A DNA stretch of 64,000 nt, taken from Sesamum alatum. Lineage: Eukaryota > Streptophyta > Magnoliopsida > Lamiales > Pedaliaceae. Positions 11,001 to 23,850 of this stretch are shown here, piece after piece. The notes under the pieces were generated by a model. The model worked only from the letters and a program-made list of their open reading frames with translations, ran no database searches and was not told the origin of the DNA. The stretch's first letter is position 1. Every line of letters starts with the position of its first letter. Location: positions 9,050,367-9,114,366 of the forward strand of contig JACGWO010000012.1 of NCBI GenBank assembly GCA_034509735.1, in the 5' to 3' direction. The position numbers were made by a program, and so were the translations under genes.

Positions 11001-12313
11001 GCTAAAATGTATAAAACTTCCCTGTGTTTTGAAAAGTCGGCAAAAAACTCCCTTCTGTTATGAAAATAGACGAAAAACCCTCATGTGTTTTGTAAAATTA
11101 AACTCAATCGCCCTTCTCCGTTAAAAGACCCTAACGGTGTTAAATTTTTGGAAATTAACCGTTATGTCCTTGTTTATTATATATTATTCCTTATTTTAAT
11201 GACCGTTGGATCTTCATTGATCATATGAGAACCGTTAGATCTAAGCAATTAATTTTGACCATCAGATCTTAAATTTATAAAACAATCAACGGTTCAAATT
11301 TATTTAATTTTTAAATATATATTATAAAAAAAATAAAAAAAATTCCTTCCAACCCCGCCCGCCCCCCCCCCCCCCCCCAACCCAACCCCCTGCTCCAACC
11401 CCTAACCCCACCCCACCCCCCGCCACCATCCCCCCCGGCACTCCCCCTGCTGCCCAACAAAAGGGGGCGACGGTGAGCGCCCAGCCAAACAGAGGCGACA
11501 ACTCACCGTCGCCCCCAATCTGACGGCGTTCGCCCAAGTCTGCCCTAGGCGATGCGGCCGTCACCCAGGGCAGAAGTGGGAACGGCGGTCGCCGGCGCCC
11601 ATGGCACATCTGGGCGCTGGCAGCCGCCGTCCCAGATTTAAAAAAAAATTATTACTTTTATTTTTATTAAAAGTAAAAATATTAGTTTTAGTTATTTAGT
11701 TTTAGTTTTAGTTATTAAAAGTAAAAATATTAGTTTTAGTTTTAATTAAATAAATTATTTAATTATTTTAATTAAATAAAAGTATTAAATTTTGGTTTTA
11801 AATACTTATAATATTTATTTAATTTTACATACTTTTAATTCTTTATAAAAATATATTAAACTAAATAAAACCTTATAAATATTAGTATATTATTTTTGTA
11901 TCATGATTTTAATTTTTGTCAATTTAAATTATAAATAAAATATATAATATTTTGGTATTTTAATATTTAAATAGATGTACTTAAGAACAAAATTATTTTT
12001 TTTTTAGGAGGGATGAAATGCAATAAAAACTGCTAAAAATAAGGTTAAAACAAGAGAATTTGACCATGGTAATTTTTAGCACAATATAAGGGTATTTTTG
12101 TCATTTAAGGGTCAAAAAAGAGGCAAAACGTGCCAAAAAAAATCATGCCCAAACGCACCATCCGCGCGTGTATGCCACTTTCCGTTAGTTTCTGACGAAA
12201 AGGAGTTTTTTGTTGAGTTTAACAAAACACGAGGGATTTTTTTGCCTATTTTCAAATTATAAGGGGTTTTTAGCTTTTTTAACAAAACACAGGGGGTAAA
12301 TGAGAGTTTAGCC
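11001..12313. mobile_element. Mutator-like non-autonomous element, 1.3 kb, with GC-rich insert
   Basis: Left end GCTAAAATGTATAAAAC; right end (reverse complement) GGCTAAACTCTCATTTACC. The arms share CCCTGTGTTTTG and AAAAAACTCC words. A 9-bp TSD with one mismatch flanks it: TAAATAATA (10992-11000) and TAAATGATA (12314-12322). The core holds a GC-rich island (about 11346-11632) in strong contrast to the AT-rich arms. On the minus strand the island opens a 95-codon Gly/Pro-rich frame starting at 11609. No known domain is recognised. The arrangement fits a Pack-MULE, a Mutator element that has captured host sequence. Confidence 0.7.
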
Positions 12314-12322
12314 TAAATGATA

Positions 12323-13400
12323 TGGGCAAAGAGTTGATAAAACACTACTGGAAAAATGGACAAAATTGATGCATCCCAAGTCTTGAACATTTTACATCCA
12401 ACAAGAGTCATTAGAGAGGCAACATGTTTTAAAGATAAAATGTTAGGTTATTTCAAAGAAAGCATGTTCCGAGGAAAAAGACTCCAAAATAGAAACAATT
12501 TTGTAATGAGAGCAGGAAAGAGCAAAACTGGGGCCTTTGTTTAATAGTGGGAAAATTATGAGCAATATGATAATCTCAGCCATGTGCATCCAATTTAAGG
12601 CAAATTAATCTCATTATTTCAAATCCCATGTTCCTCAACTTTTTCCCTAATCCAAATACATGGTATATTGGCTTTACTTTTTCTTGTTTTTCTCTATGTT
12701 TGTAAGGGTGAATTCATGAGAATATTGAAACTTTTGAGAGTGTTTGGGAGGAAGTTTCAATCTCCGTCGGTTCAAATGATAGGCTATTTAATTATGGGTT
12801 TGACTCTTTCTTTTTATGTGAGGACCGTATTGATGAGTAGTTTATAATTATCTTTATAAATGACCTATGATCATAGGAGCATGCCCTAATTCGTGATGAC
12901 GATCAGAACCGAAGCGATCTAAATGCTTTTTTACTAAAACCAAGCTTTCCCCTGGATTTTCTTTGATATCTAAACCAAAGCATAAAACAAGAGAAATGAA
13001 AAAGGTTAATTGGGTTCCATGTGAGGGGGGCACCTATCCCTTGTCTTTTAGTCCAAACAAATAATTTTTTGTACTACCTAACATATAGCCTATGTCACAC
13101 ACAACACTTTACATGGGTAATTAAGTATGGGTTTGGATCAAGTATTCACACTAACTACTATTTGTGAAACAAGGAATTCAAGAAATTAATTGGCGAGAAC
13201 ATTGATGCAGTTGAACTAGGACAAAAGTATTTCAAGAACATTTTATGAATTAAATAAATTCTAATCCAATTATTGAAATAGATATTTTAAGAGGGAAAAT
13301 GTTTTGATTGTTGGTAACTTGGTAGAATAAGTGTTACACTTATCATGTGATCCAATTGATGCTCCAAGATTTTTTCGTTTGCAAGTAACAAAAGTCACTA
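12323..13400. other. intergenic
   Basis: Mixed AT-rich sequence. The 62-codon frame at 12356-12544 lacks any recognisable domain and overlaps the edge of the element before it, so I do not call it a gene. Confidence 0.4.
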
Positions 13401-13700
13401 GAAAAATTATATTTTTTAGTTATGATTAATTACTATGGTCAAAAAGAAAAATCACCTCGAATATAAATTAGCTACGGCATTGCAACGGTCAATAGTTGTT
13501 GTTTCTACAAGTGTGGCCAAAACCATGGTAAATGATTTGGCTATAACTAAAAATCATGACAAATATTAATTAATCGTAGCAAAAATTTAAGTTTTTGCAT
13601 TAATTTTGTTAACCATGACTCATAGTGTTGATTTGTCATAATTTTTGACCCGTGATTATTTATAGTATAGCAAAAAGTCAATATATATATATATTTGTAG
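13400..13700. repeat. diverged dispersed repeat related to 40610-40870
   Basis: The words TTATGATTAATTA, GCAACGGT, TTGTTG, AAGTGTGGCCA or GTGTGGTTAAAA, and TTAACCATGA recur in the same order here and at 40610-40870. Both look like decayed palindromic MITEs. Ends and TSDs are not readable. Confidence 0.45.
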
Positions 13701-14566
13701 CGAGTCGAGGAATTGTATGTGACTTGTGAGATCTTGCATCAATGTAAAGGGTGAGGTACCAATACTCATCATTTAGTAGGTTTGGATTTGAATTCTATTT
13801 ATGTGAGTATCTGTAATTTATATTTATAATTAAGATTCGAACTCAAAATTTTTAAAAAGAGATCTTGAAGCCCCAAATTGCTGGATTGTCTCCTAGGGGA
13901 CAAACAGAATATGATGATGTTAATTACATTTTATCCTCCTGTGAAAATATTAACAAATCAAAGAAATCTTAAACTTTTTAAAAAGAAGCTCACTGCCTCT
14001 CACGGAATCGCATTGCATTCTTTTTTAGAAGGGTTTTTGGCCTATTACTGTTTTCAAATGGAGGTCAATTGTATTTAACGCGTGTGTGATATAACTGTTC
14101 GTTTCAAACAAAAAAACAAAAAAAAAAAAATTATGGTGGGGGCTAAGAAGGACAAAGAATCCTCTTCAGGTAGGTCTTATCTTTATTGATTCTTGATTTT
14201 GAGGTGTAGGCATCACTCAGCAACACACATTGATCAGTCAAAGCAATCAACTGGAGAAATATTAGATTATTGTGGTCAGCCTAAAAATATTTACCAGCAT
14301 GTGGTCTCAAAAAGTGAATTTTTTCCTGCCCAAAAATGCTCAAAGAGGTTTCGTTTATATATATACATACATATATATATAATTTTTTTCTTTTTATGTA
14401 ATATATAAATGTGGAAACATGTTGCATATATAAATATCCCCAAATTTGGGGGAAAATGTTTCATTGCTTCCTAGCTGAATCAGTCAATCTTGAAATTTTC
14501 ATTCAAAGTCTGTGAACAAACAGGAAAGTACCCAATTTTTGGCTCTTTGTTTTGCTCTTTCTTCGA
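13700..14566. other. intergenic
   Basis: No gene recognised. Contains a poly-A run near 14107-14130 and short TA-rich microsatellites around 14357-14383. The frames at 13878-14078 and 14193-14408 have no domain and low-complexity ends. Confidence 0.4.
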
Positions 14567-14577
14567 TGGTGAAAATG

Positions 14578-14816
14578 GGGATAAATGCAATTTACCCCAT
14601 ATAATATGAGAAATGAGCAAAAACTCTCCTGTGAAAAAATAATTAATAAATTACTTTCCTTTTGAGAAATGAAGCAAATTTACCCCCCATCAAGAAAAAA
14701 TACAGGGGGTTAATTTGCTTCATTTTAAGATCATAGAGGGTAATTTGCTAATTAGTTTTTTACAGGAGGATTTTTGCTCATTTCTTATATCACAGGGGGG
14801 TAAATTGCATTTATTC
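14578..14816. mobile_element. Mutator-type MITE, 239 bp, perfect 11-bp TSD
   Basis: TSD TGGTGAAAATG at 14567-14577 and 14817-14827 is exact. The arms are inverted copies: left GGGATAAATGCAATTTACC, right (reverse complement) GAATAAATGCAATTTACC, continuing with GAGCAAAAA.TC.CCTGT on both sides. The element is nearly a full palindrome, so a transcript would form a long hairpin. No coding capacity. Confidence 0.85.
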
Positions 14817-14827
14817 TGGTGAAAATG

Positions 14828-16422
14828 TGATATATGTTCAAGAATCCAAATTTATGAAATTTTAATTAAGTCGAAAAAGATTTTACGTTGATGCCGACTC
14901 AATTATTAGTAGACAGAAAAATCGATAAATAAATCTTGATTGACAAAATATTTATTAACAAAAATACCCTAAATATATATATATATATATTTAAAATAAA
15001 GTGATTACAATCAATTTAGTCAGTATCAATAACAGACAAAGACAAATACAACAATCATAACGACAATATCACATAAGCTAACATCGTGCTATTACAGCAA
15101 CAAATAACATACTATACAGTAGAAACAAATAACCTACTATGCAGTAGAAAATACCCTAAATATATTTATTTATTCACAAGATATTCAGTTTCTGTAATCA
15201 ATTAACTCTTTTGATAAATTTCTATTCATTCAATACAATATTAATGCAACTTGTCAGTTTTAACTAATTATTTATTTTATCTAATTAAATTAAAAAGTAT
15301 AAGAATGTTTTAAATTAGACCCACACGTCGAGTGTACTTCAATTTACAGCTATAGTAATTAAAAAAGACGACCATAAAACATAGCATTCTTAAATGACTC
15401 TATAATTAATGCGGTTAGTGAAATTAACCTTCCTTTATTTTATTTTTTGGGGTTCAATTCATACAACAGCTCGATATTATACTCATTAAATCATACAAGA
15501 AAATTCCATTATTTCACTTTTAAAAAATTGTCATCAACAATAATTCACAATTGACTTGATTATATGCCCAAATGGACGGCATAAAATGATTTTCTTTTTA
15601 ATTTTTTTATTGTCATCAAGAGGAAAAATTGTATTTAACGTCCCATAACTTACACTCATTTGCGATTTTAGTCCTATTAATTTTTGACGTAGTAATTTTA
15701 GTTCCCTAAATTTACAAATATTATAATTTTAGTCCCATTGCAATTTGTCTCTTTATTAACTATTCGAAGCGACTGATAATCAAATTAATGAAATTTATGC
15801 CGATAACGTTTTAGTCTAACGGTTGGGACTGATGTCTCATGAATAATTTGTATTAAATTAGATTTGAATTTCATGGATGTGTGTGTAATTATCTTATTTT
15901 GTATGAGTTTATTATAATTTATTTCATAATTCTTTATTACATTGATGTATTGGTCAAACCGATATATTTTATAATTACTCAATATATTAAAAGTTAATAT
16001 AATAATACAATTACCTCTTCCATAAAAAAGAAAATACTATTTACACTTTGTTGATTTAGCACCCTTTTTCATCAAACTTTGCCATTACCAAGGCATTCAA
16101 AAGGAGGTTGAGATCAATTAATAACTAATTGATTTTTTAAAACTATTAAAATCTAATTCGAGCTCATAAATCTGCAATTTGACTCGTTGGTAGTCCTCAG
16201 ATTTTCAAATATGAGCATGTGCTGGCAAAAGTCGAATACTACAACCATTAACTGGGAAGATGCACCTAATTAGTAGCATCAATAGACCCTTTTGCCGGAT
16301 TGACCATCTTCTCTTCAATCATAAGCTATTATACCCAATCTTTGTCCATTAGTTTAATTATGTATATTAGTGTGTGTATCCAGTGATGTGGGGTTACCTC
16401 AAGATTTGACAATTTATTCAAA
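14828..16422. other. intergenic, AT-rich
   Basis: No gene seen. Contains (TA)n at about 14975-14990, and a half-repeat around 15630-15770 with TTTAGTCCTATTAAT and TTTAGTCCCATTGCAA words that look like one arm of a decayed TIR element. Confidence 0.4.
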
Positions 16423-16964
16423 GGGATAATAATATTGTCCTCTTTAGGGTTTGGTGTAATTACACATAAATTTTTAATGGTTTGAAAAATTATATTTAGT
16501 GCTGCTGAGGTTTGTTTTCGTTTAACAATAAGTCCATTTATTAGTCAAAATTCACCGAATTTACGATATTAACAAAAGAATTGGATGAAAATCCATATTA
16601 CCTGCGATTGACTTATTACTGACTTATTATAGGTTAAACAAATCTTTTCATGACCAAACTACCCTTATACATCTTCACGCGTTAATGTATGTGATGATGT
16701 ATATATATATCTTCAACTTTATAAGGGTAATTTAATCAAAAAAAATTGTTTGACCTACAATAAGTCAGTAATAAATAAATCTATAGTAAATATTGAAGAT
16801 TTAGTTTTTTTATTAATATCAATAAATCTAATGAATTTTGACTAATGGAGGGACCTGTTTGTTAGACGGAAGCAAATCTCAACGGTACTAGATGTAATTT
16901 TTCAAACTACAGGGAGTCTACGTGTAATTACACCAAATCTCAGGGAGGGCAGTGTAGTTATACC
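16423..16964. mobile_element. non-autonomous TIR element, about 540 bp
   Basis: The left arm contains TTTGGTGTAATTACAC. The right arm contains the same word in reverse complement followed by the same GTTTGAAAAATTA segment. Ends GGATAATAATATTG and (reverse complement) GGTATAACTACACTG pair imperfectly. A TSD could not be read cleanly. The element pattern resembles the Mutator-type MITEs elsewhere in the window. Confidence 0.55.
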
Positions 16965-17044
16965 TAATTTTAAAACAGGTCAAAATTCGTGCATTTGTTT
17001 ATAGAGGGCCGTACCACACTACAAAAAAATGTGGTAATTGCAAC

Positions 17045-17740
17045 GGTCATAGGAACGGTTTTTAAATTTTGGAAACGGTAAACAGATCGCTATACTCATT
17101 TGGACAGGTATTAGGAACGGTTAAGGAACGGGAGGGTATCCGTTGCAATGAGAGGGGGTCCTAATAAATAGGAACGGGAGAATTCCGACCGTTCCCAAAC
17201 AGGAATGGTTGTTGGGATAGTATCATTCTACCGTTCCTAATTACCTTTATATGTATGAATTTGTAATTTTATCATTTGCAACACCTTATAAATTATTGGA
17301 ACGGTCATATCAAAAGAAATACGCGCAATTAGGAACGGTCGTTAGAATATATTTTGGAATTGTCAGCCTAAGTTGAATATACAATTTAGCACTGTATCTG
17401 GAATGCATCTTGGAACGGTCGCATGTGCACTTTAGGAACGGTTACTGGAGTACATTTGGACCCGGTTTTTGGGAACGGATTTTGTACTCCTAATTTGGAA
17501 TACAATATTGGACTGGTTTTTGGTATTATATTTAGAACGCAAACCTAACAACGAAAGTATTGAATTTGGAATACATGTAGAAACGGTCTGTGCATAATTT
17601 AGAATTTGTTTTTTACCCTTGTATAGGAACGGTTTGGTATAAACTTGGAACGACAAGTCCATAATTTGGAATATTTTTTTACCCGGTAATAGAAACGGAA
17701 AATTGGAATGGTTTATAAGCCCTCCATTACCGTCGAAACT
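17045..17740. repeat. subterminal GGAACGGT repeats, left end of CACTA copy 1
   Basis: Many copies of (A)GGAACGGT and its complement occur, for example around 17050, 17115, 17335, 17437 and 17627, with degenerate variants such as GGAACGG and GGAATGG. They would serve as binding sites for the element-encoded protein. Stretches of diverged motif suggest the end is no longer under strong selection. Confidence 0.85.
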
Positions 17741-17884
17741 GTCGTTCCTAAATAAAGAATTATTTTTTTTTGTAATAATTATTATCATAAAATATATATT
17801 AAATTATTAATAATATTTTTGAATTAGGTTTTATAATTATTATTTTCATACGAAAAAATGAATAATTTAGAAATAAAAATGATA

Positions 17885-18779
17885 TTAAATGCGAATATTA
17901 TCCAATTTAATTACAAAAATAAAAAAATTCCTAAATCTAGTCCTCGTCCATCTCGTCAATGTTTGGGAGGAGGGGTCTCTAGGAGGCCGTGACGAGCCGG
18001 CGCCGGAGTGACTGGTCTGCAGGGCCTTCATCATGCCCATCATGTCCACCATCATCTCCTCGAGGCGGACCATCCGACCCTCCAGGTTTGCCGAAGGCTC
18101 TGGCGCTGGTGATGGCGCTGGTGGTGCCGGTGGCAGTAGTGATAGCGAGGTAATGGTTCGGCTGAGACCTTGGGCCTCAGAACTAAGACCGAATACTCGG
18201 TCCTTATTCTTGCCCCTGACGCAAGCCAGCCACATCTCCTGCTCGATCTGCACCACCGAGCCCTCTGATTCGGCCGGAGCAGCCCCAGGATTGGTCGTAG
18301 CCTGAGACTGGTGCTCCACTGGCACCTTACTCGTAGCCTGAGATAGTGTCCTCGCACCACCGCGTTGATGCGCTTGTGTATCTTCTGATCCCTCCTGAAA
18401 TTATATAATAATTAGTATTTGATTTAAATAATAATTTAAATTACAAAAAAAATTAAAAAATATAAATTTACCTCGCGTCAGCGAGTGTGATGTATTGGCG
18501 CGCGGATGGTGGCGGGAGTGTTGGGGCCGGTGGGGGTGGTGGTGGTAGGGCAGCCCATGGACGGGCCGGATCTACCGCCAGTGCGGTAGTGGATGGTCCG
18601 CCACCCTCCTCAACGGCTGCAGTGCTAGACGGACCGGGCTGCTGTTGATCCGGCGCAAGTGCTGTTGGTGTCTGCTCTGTCGGTGGTGGTGGTGGTGGTG
18701 GTATGGCCGGTGAGCCGCGACCACTGCCACGACCACGGCCATGTCCACCTCCTCGAGGTGGGAAATCCCGACCAGACAT
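17885..18779 (-). pseudogene. TNPA-like / Transposase_24 gene, internally deleted (CACTA copy 1)
   Basis: Exon 1 (18779 to about 18472) begins MSGRDFPPRGGGHGRGRG, a Gly/Arg-rich then Pro-rich tail, ending ADAR at an AG|GTAAAT donor. A second exon starts at about 18394 after a TTTCAG acceptor. It then jumps from the part matching copy 2's VPLEHQ directly to SQAT, skipping the conserved middle (MTYWWDADDESMFK... in copy 2). The last segment keeps the family hallmark RVFGLSSEA and a short helical region (EGRMVRLEEMMVDMM). Relative to copy 2, frameshifts occur near 18330 and near 17970. The product would be non-functional. Family assignment to plant En/Spm Transposase_24 is from the RVFGLGS-type motif. 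Confidence 0.75.
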
Positions 18780-19735
18780 GATCTACAATTTTTTTAAAAA
18801 ATAGTAGTCGTATGAATTTAAAAAATACATGTGAAGTATCAATTTATTTGAATAATGATAATTTTTCTAATTTTTTAAAATAATTATGCAAACTAATTCC
18901 TAAAATTGTATACTAACTCTCAAAATTAATCTAATAAATGGATAATTAATCCCAATTTTGTTATTGAAATTTTTCCTACAATATTTACTAAATCCTAAAA
19001 TTATTTCCTAAAATATATACTAAAACACAAAATTGAGGCTTAATTACACTAAATCCTTCTATTTTTCCTATATATCTATACTAAATCCAAAAATTTGACC
19101 CTAAAATTTCACTAAATCCTTCTATTTTTTTTATATATTTATACTAAATTCCAAAATTTGACCCTAAAATTGCACTAAATCCTTGTATTTTCCTATATAT
19201 TTATACTAAATAATAATATTTGCCTATATCCTTACATAATATTATAGAAATTACCCAAATTTTCTAAAATTTCAGAAAATTAATAAATTTCATATATTAT
19301 GAGTAAAATTTGATTTAAATTTTTGTTAAAAATACATAATTTTTAAAAATTACATAAAATTCTGAAAATACTTTAAATTTATAGAAAATGACATAAAATT
19401 TTTAAAAATTCAGAAAATTATCAGAAAAATCACCAAAAATTTAAAATATACAGAAAATTTTCTGAAAATCTGTGAATTTTCATAATTTTGGAAATTTACA
19501 TTAAAATTCTGGAATTTATTTAAATTTATAGAAATTTACATTCAATTGTAAGAAAATTTCCAAATTTTCAGATTTTTAAAAAATACAAATTTTCAGTTTT
19601 TTAACAGAAAATCACACTAATTACACTAATTCACACTAATTGCTGAAAATTCACACTAATTACATTAAATTCAAAAAATCACCAAAAATAACAGAAAATT
19701 CACACTAATTACAGAAATTCACACGAAATACAATT
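18780..19735. repeat. AT-rich tandem-repeat spacer in CACTA copy 1
   Basis: No gene. Units of about 62 bp (ACTAAATCCTTCTATTTTT... ...TTTGACCCTAAAATT) repeat about three times at 19034-19210. CAGAAAATTT-type short repeats follow at 19240-19735. This spacer separates the two transposon genes and lacks the GGAACGGT palindromes seen at the equivalent place in copy 2. Confidence 0.6.
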
Positions 19736-22700
19736 ATCTCTTCCAAAATTCCATAGAAGTCAGAATCCGTGTCTGTATATGATGAGCTTTTGACACAAAC
19801 ACCACAATTCCTTGTTGACTTCCCGATATTGTGACGTTCAGTGTGGAAATTGAAGTCATTGACGAAGTAAGACGGGTATGTCGTCACTTCTGCTCTTGGC
19901 CCCCAATAATGCAACTTCAATAATTCGTCGTTTGTGTGATTCACTTCGGGTTTCACCTGCAATTAATCATATATATAGTAATTGAAATAATTGATTACAA
20001 ATTAATAAGCATATCGCATTTACAAGAAATCGATGATACTTACACGAGCCTTGAATCAATCCTTGAATTGTGTCATCACTAGTTGATAAATTATCGGGTC
20101 CTCCGAATTGTGTTGCTCGAACAGTTCATTCAAGAATGATCTGTTATAGTAAAATTGATAGCTATAAATATACATGTAATTGAAATTGAAATGATTCATA
20201 CGAGATAATTACGTTTGTAAAAGACACTTACTCGTAGTACAGTGCAACTACTTCACAATTACACAAGACGTATGTCTCGATAACAAGAAGCTCCTCACCG
20301 CTCAGCCATCTCTTCTTCGAGGCTCCACTTGCTCGGCCCGCATAATTGAAAATGGACCAAACTATTCGATCGTCGTTGCTCGTGAGATCATCGTTCCGAC
20401 CGGGTCTGTTTCGCTTGCAGAGAATGTGCGGTTCGAAGTAGTGAGAGGAGAAAAGCCCGATTTCTTCGACAATATAAACCTCTACAGTTGACGCCTCGAC
20501 GTGTGTTTTGTTTTTCACCTTTTTTTCAAATCGCGTAGGAATATATTCATACGACTCTTTATTAAAATGCAAATTAATTGCTACTTAAAAATAATAATAT
20601 ATATTTAATAGTATTTATTTAATTACCTTTCAAATGGGTACATCCACCTGTATTGCACGGGGCCCCCAACGCGTGCCTCATATGGAAAGTGAACAATTAG
20701 ATGCTCCATTGAGTCGAAAAAAGAAGGAGGAAAAATTTTTTCGAGTTTGTACAGGATGGCGGCTACACTATCTTCCAATTCTTTTACCTTGGCCACATCT
20801 AGTGTTGTTGAGCATAGGATCTGGAATAGAAGGCTCACTTCCATCAAGGCCCCCCCACACGTTTTCTGGAAGCATTTCACGGAAGGCAACCAGAATCAAC
20901 TTCTGCATGAATACATGACAATCATGGCTCTTCATGCCGTGCATCCTTAACTCCTTCTTGTCGATGCAACGGGCCAAGTTAGAGGTATATCCATCAGGAA
21001 ATCTAAGACAACAAATCCACTCATATATCTTCTTCTTTTGCTCCTTTGTTAGTGTATATACCGCTTTGGGCATCACATTCGGTCTCCTTTCGTCGACCTC
21101 AAGCTCCGGCCGATTACATATGATCTTGAGATCCTTCTGTGCATTTAGATTGTCCTTCATTTTTCCCTTGATATCCATCATAGTATTGAATATATTATCG
21201 AACACATTCTTCTCAATATGCATGACATCAAGATTGTGTCGTATCAGATGCGCTCCCCAGTATTCAAGCTCCCAGAAGATGTTTTTCTTTGTCCACTTAT
21301 GGTCGACACCATAGCCTTCCGGTTCACTCAACGGTTGTTCGACTGCCACACTAAACGCATCGACACAGGTTTGGATCTGTTCTCTAGTCAGCCTCGGACG
21401 TGCAACCTTCCTCTCGATTCGATTTTTAGTGAAGGCTTTCTTGTTCCTGCGATAAGTATGATCCGATGGTAGGAACTGCCTGTGGCAGTCAAAATAGCAT
21501 GCCTTCCGATCGTGCTGTAAATAGAATGCCCATGTGTCCTCCATACAAATTCGACACCGCATAACACCGGCGGTACTCCATCCAGACGCCATCCCATAAG
21601 CAGGAAGGTCGTTCACTGTCCACATCAATGTGGCATGCATCATGAATGCTTGGTTTGTCACAGTATCGTACGTACGTACACCCACATGCCATAAATTCTG
21701 CAACTCCTCGATCAACAGCTCCAAGTAGACATCGATAAGACGTTTGGGATTCGATGGGCAGGGATCACCATCGTTAGGAATATATACTCAGACTTCATGC
21801 ACATTCCTGGTGGGAGATTATACGGTGTAAGTATCATGGGCCAACATGAGTAAGTTTTACCATACTGGTCGTGCGGTACAAACCCATCCGTGCACAACCC
21901 AAGTCTAACATTACGAGGCTCAGCTGCAAAATCAGGATACGTCCGATCAAAATGCTTCCAAGCCTATGCATCGGACGAATGACACATAGATCCCTCCTTC
22001 TGATGGCTCGCATGCCAAGTCATATGCTCTGTTGTGGCCTCCGACGCATTCAACCTCTGCAGCCGAGGGGTAAGCGGTAGATACCTAAGAATGGCATACG
22101 GGGACTTCTTGCGTTTAGGATTTCTGTCCCTGGTGGGCTTGTACCTAGCGTCTCCACAGAACTTGCAATATTCCAAATCAATATCGTCCTTCCAGTACAA
22201 CATGCAACCGTTTTTGCAAGCATCAATCTTCTGAACTGGTAAACCCAATTCTCTTATCAATTTCTTCGTATTGTAATAATCGGCAGGGAAAGTGTTATCG
22301 TGGGGCATTACAGTATCAGCCCAATAACATAACCGATCATATGTATGCTCGAAAAAACCCCCTTCGGCCTTGATATTCACCAAAGAGGCAATTGACGCCA
22401 ACTGAGAGGTGGTGCAACCGTTCCACAATGGTTGGTCCGCAGCATAAACTACATCAAAAAAACGGTCTGACAAGCCAGACACATAATCATAGGGCCCCGA
22501 ATTGAAATATGAACTATGACCCACATCAGATGGACAATACTGAGTACCATCATCAGTCGGTCCCTCTTGGTTGTACGAAGACCAGAATGACGGCCCGGCG
22601 GCATCGAATACCATCCTCTGCTCCCAATCCATCTGAGTCGCATCACCCCAATGCAAATTACCCTTCTCCTGAACGGGTGGCGTTTGTTGCTGCTGCACAG

Positions 22701-23235
22701 GGGGCGTTATCAATGCTTCAAAGTATTCCTGCACCCTCTCCTCACCATGCGACGTCCAATTGTAATACTCTGGCATAAACCCTTTCATACACAAATCAAA
22801 ATTTACCTCATCTGGTGTTTTGAACCGTTCGTTTTTGCACTTCCGGCAGGGACACTTAATCTTGTTCCCGTCCATATATGCACGCTGAGACTGGGTCCAT
22901 TCTAAAAATATTGTGACACCGTCCTCAAACTCCGGCATCACACCCAGGACGTCTCGATCATACATCCATTTTCTTAACTGTCATACATGATTGGTACTAC
23001 GTATAATTCACAACAGTACGCAATTAAATGACGAGAGTATATTATATATATATATATATACAAAAATAAAATAATTTTGCATACTTACCTGAGCAAAACA
23101 CCTCTCAATATCAATGCAAAATTCGCGCTCGATAATTGATATGTTCGATTTTCCGTATAAAGAATTAAGGAGAGTAATTATAAGAACAATGACAAAGAAG
23201 GGGGACATATATATAGAAAATATTGGAACGGGCAT
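19736..23235 (-). pseudogene. TNP2-type CACTA transposase (Transposase_21), broken, copy 1
   Basis: A short first exon (ATG 23235, ending CFAQ at donor GTAAGTAT, 23089) joins in frame across a 111-bp intron to QLRKWMYDRD (from 22977). A transposase-associated domain follows (KCPCRKCKN, about 22840), then the TNP2 core (DGFVPHDQYGKTYSCWP, LTPYNLPPGMCMKSE, ELQNLWHVGVRT, YGMASGWSTAGVM) and DUF4218-like and DUF4216-like tails. Lesions relative to copy 2: TAG at 21964-21966, a 1-bp loss near 21758, a 1-bp gain near 20850, a changed splice acceptor (AT for AG) near 20547 and a nearby frameshift, and loss of most of the DUF4216 exon at about 19735. TNP2 would catalyse excision and insertion of the element; this copy cannot. 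Confidence 0.9.
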
Positions 23236-23850
23236 TGGAATATTATTTGGAACACAAACCTAGCCGTTTAAATATAATCGTTGTTCCAGCTTTAGGAATG
23301 GTCGCAGGTGGGGTGATAGGAATGGTAATATTACCATTGTGATATAGCCGTTAGGGCATATTAAGAACGGTATGAGGCACACGCAAAGGACCGTTCCTTT
23401 GGAGCACGATTGGGAACGGTAATTGTAACAATATTGCACTTACTATATACCAGTAATTTGGAGCGGTAATTGCATTATATTTTTACCCATGGCGTAGAAG
23501 GGTCTTATGTAGGACTACATGTTGGAACGGTCAGCTGACCGGTCCAAATAGACACGGCCCTAGGAACCCATATAGGAACGGTAAGTGTTCCCGGTCAACT
23601 AACCGTTCCCAATTTCACACATGTATTCCAAATTGAAGTCCAAAATATATCGGGTCCTTTTTAGGAACGGTAATAGGTGTACAAATTGGCTCACTTATGT
23701 TGGAACGAGAATAGGAACGATTGTGCCGTTCCTATTACTTTGTATTACAATTACCACGACAGTGACGTCATCAACGATTTTCCGTTCCACAACAGTTCCA
23801 TTTACCGTTCCTATTTGGAACGGTCGTCTATATCCGTTCCAATTCCCGCG
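23225..23850. repeat. subterminal GGAACGGT repeats, right end of CACTA copy 1
   Basis: Dense direct and inverted GGAACGGT/ACCGTTCC motifs, for example around 23355, 23413, 23525, 23575, 23665, 23800 and 23818. The first exon of the transposase overlaps the inner edge, so binding here could also affect its promoter. Confidence 0.85.

Noticed and set aside
12356..12544. 62-codon frame
   Set aside because: No domain, short, at the edge of a transposon; not distinguishable from chance.
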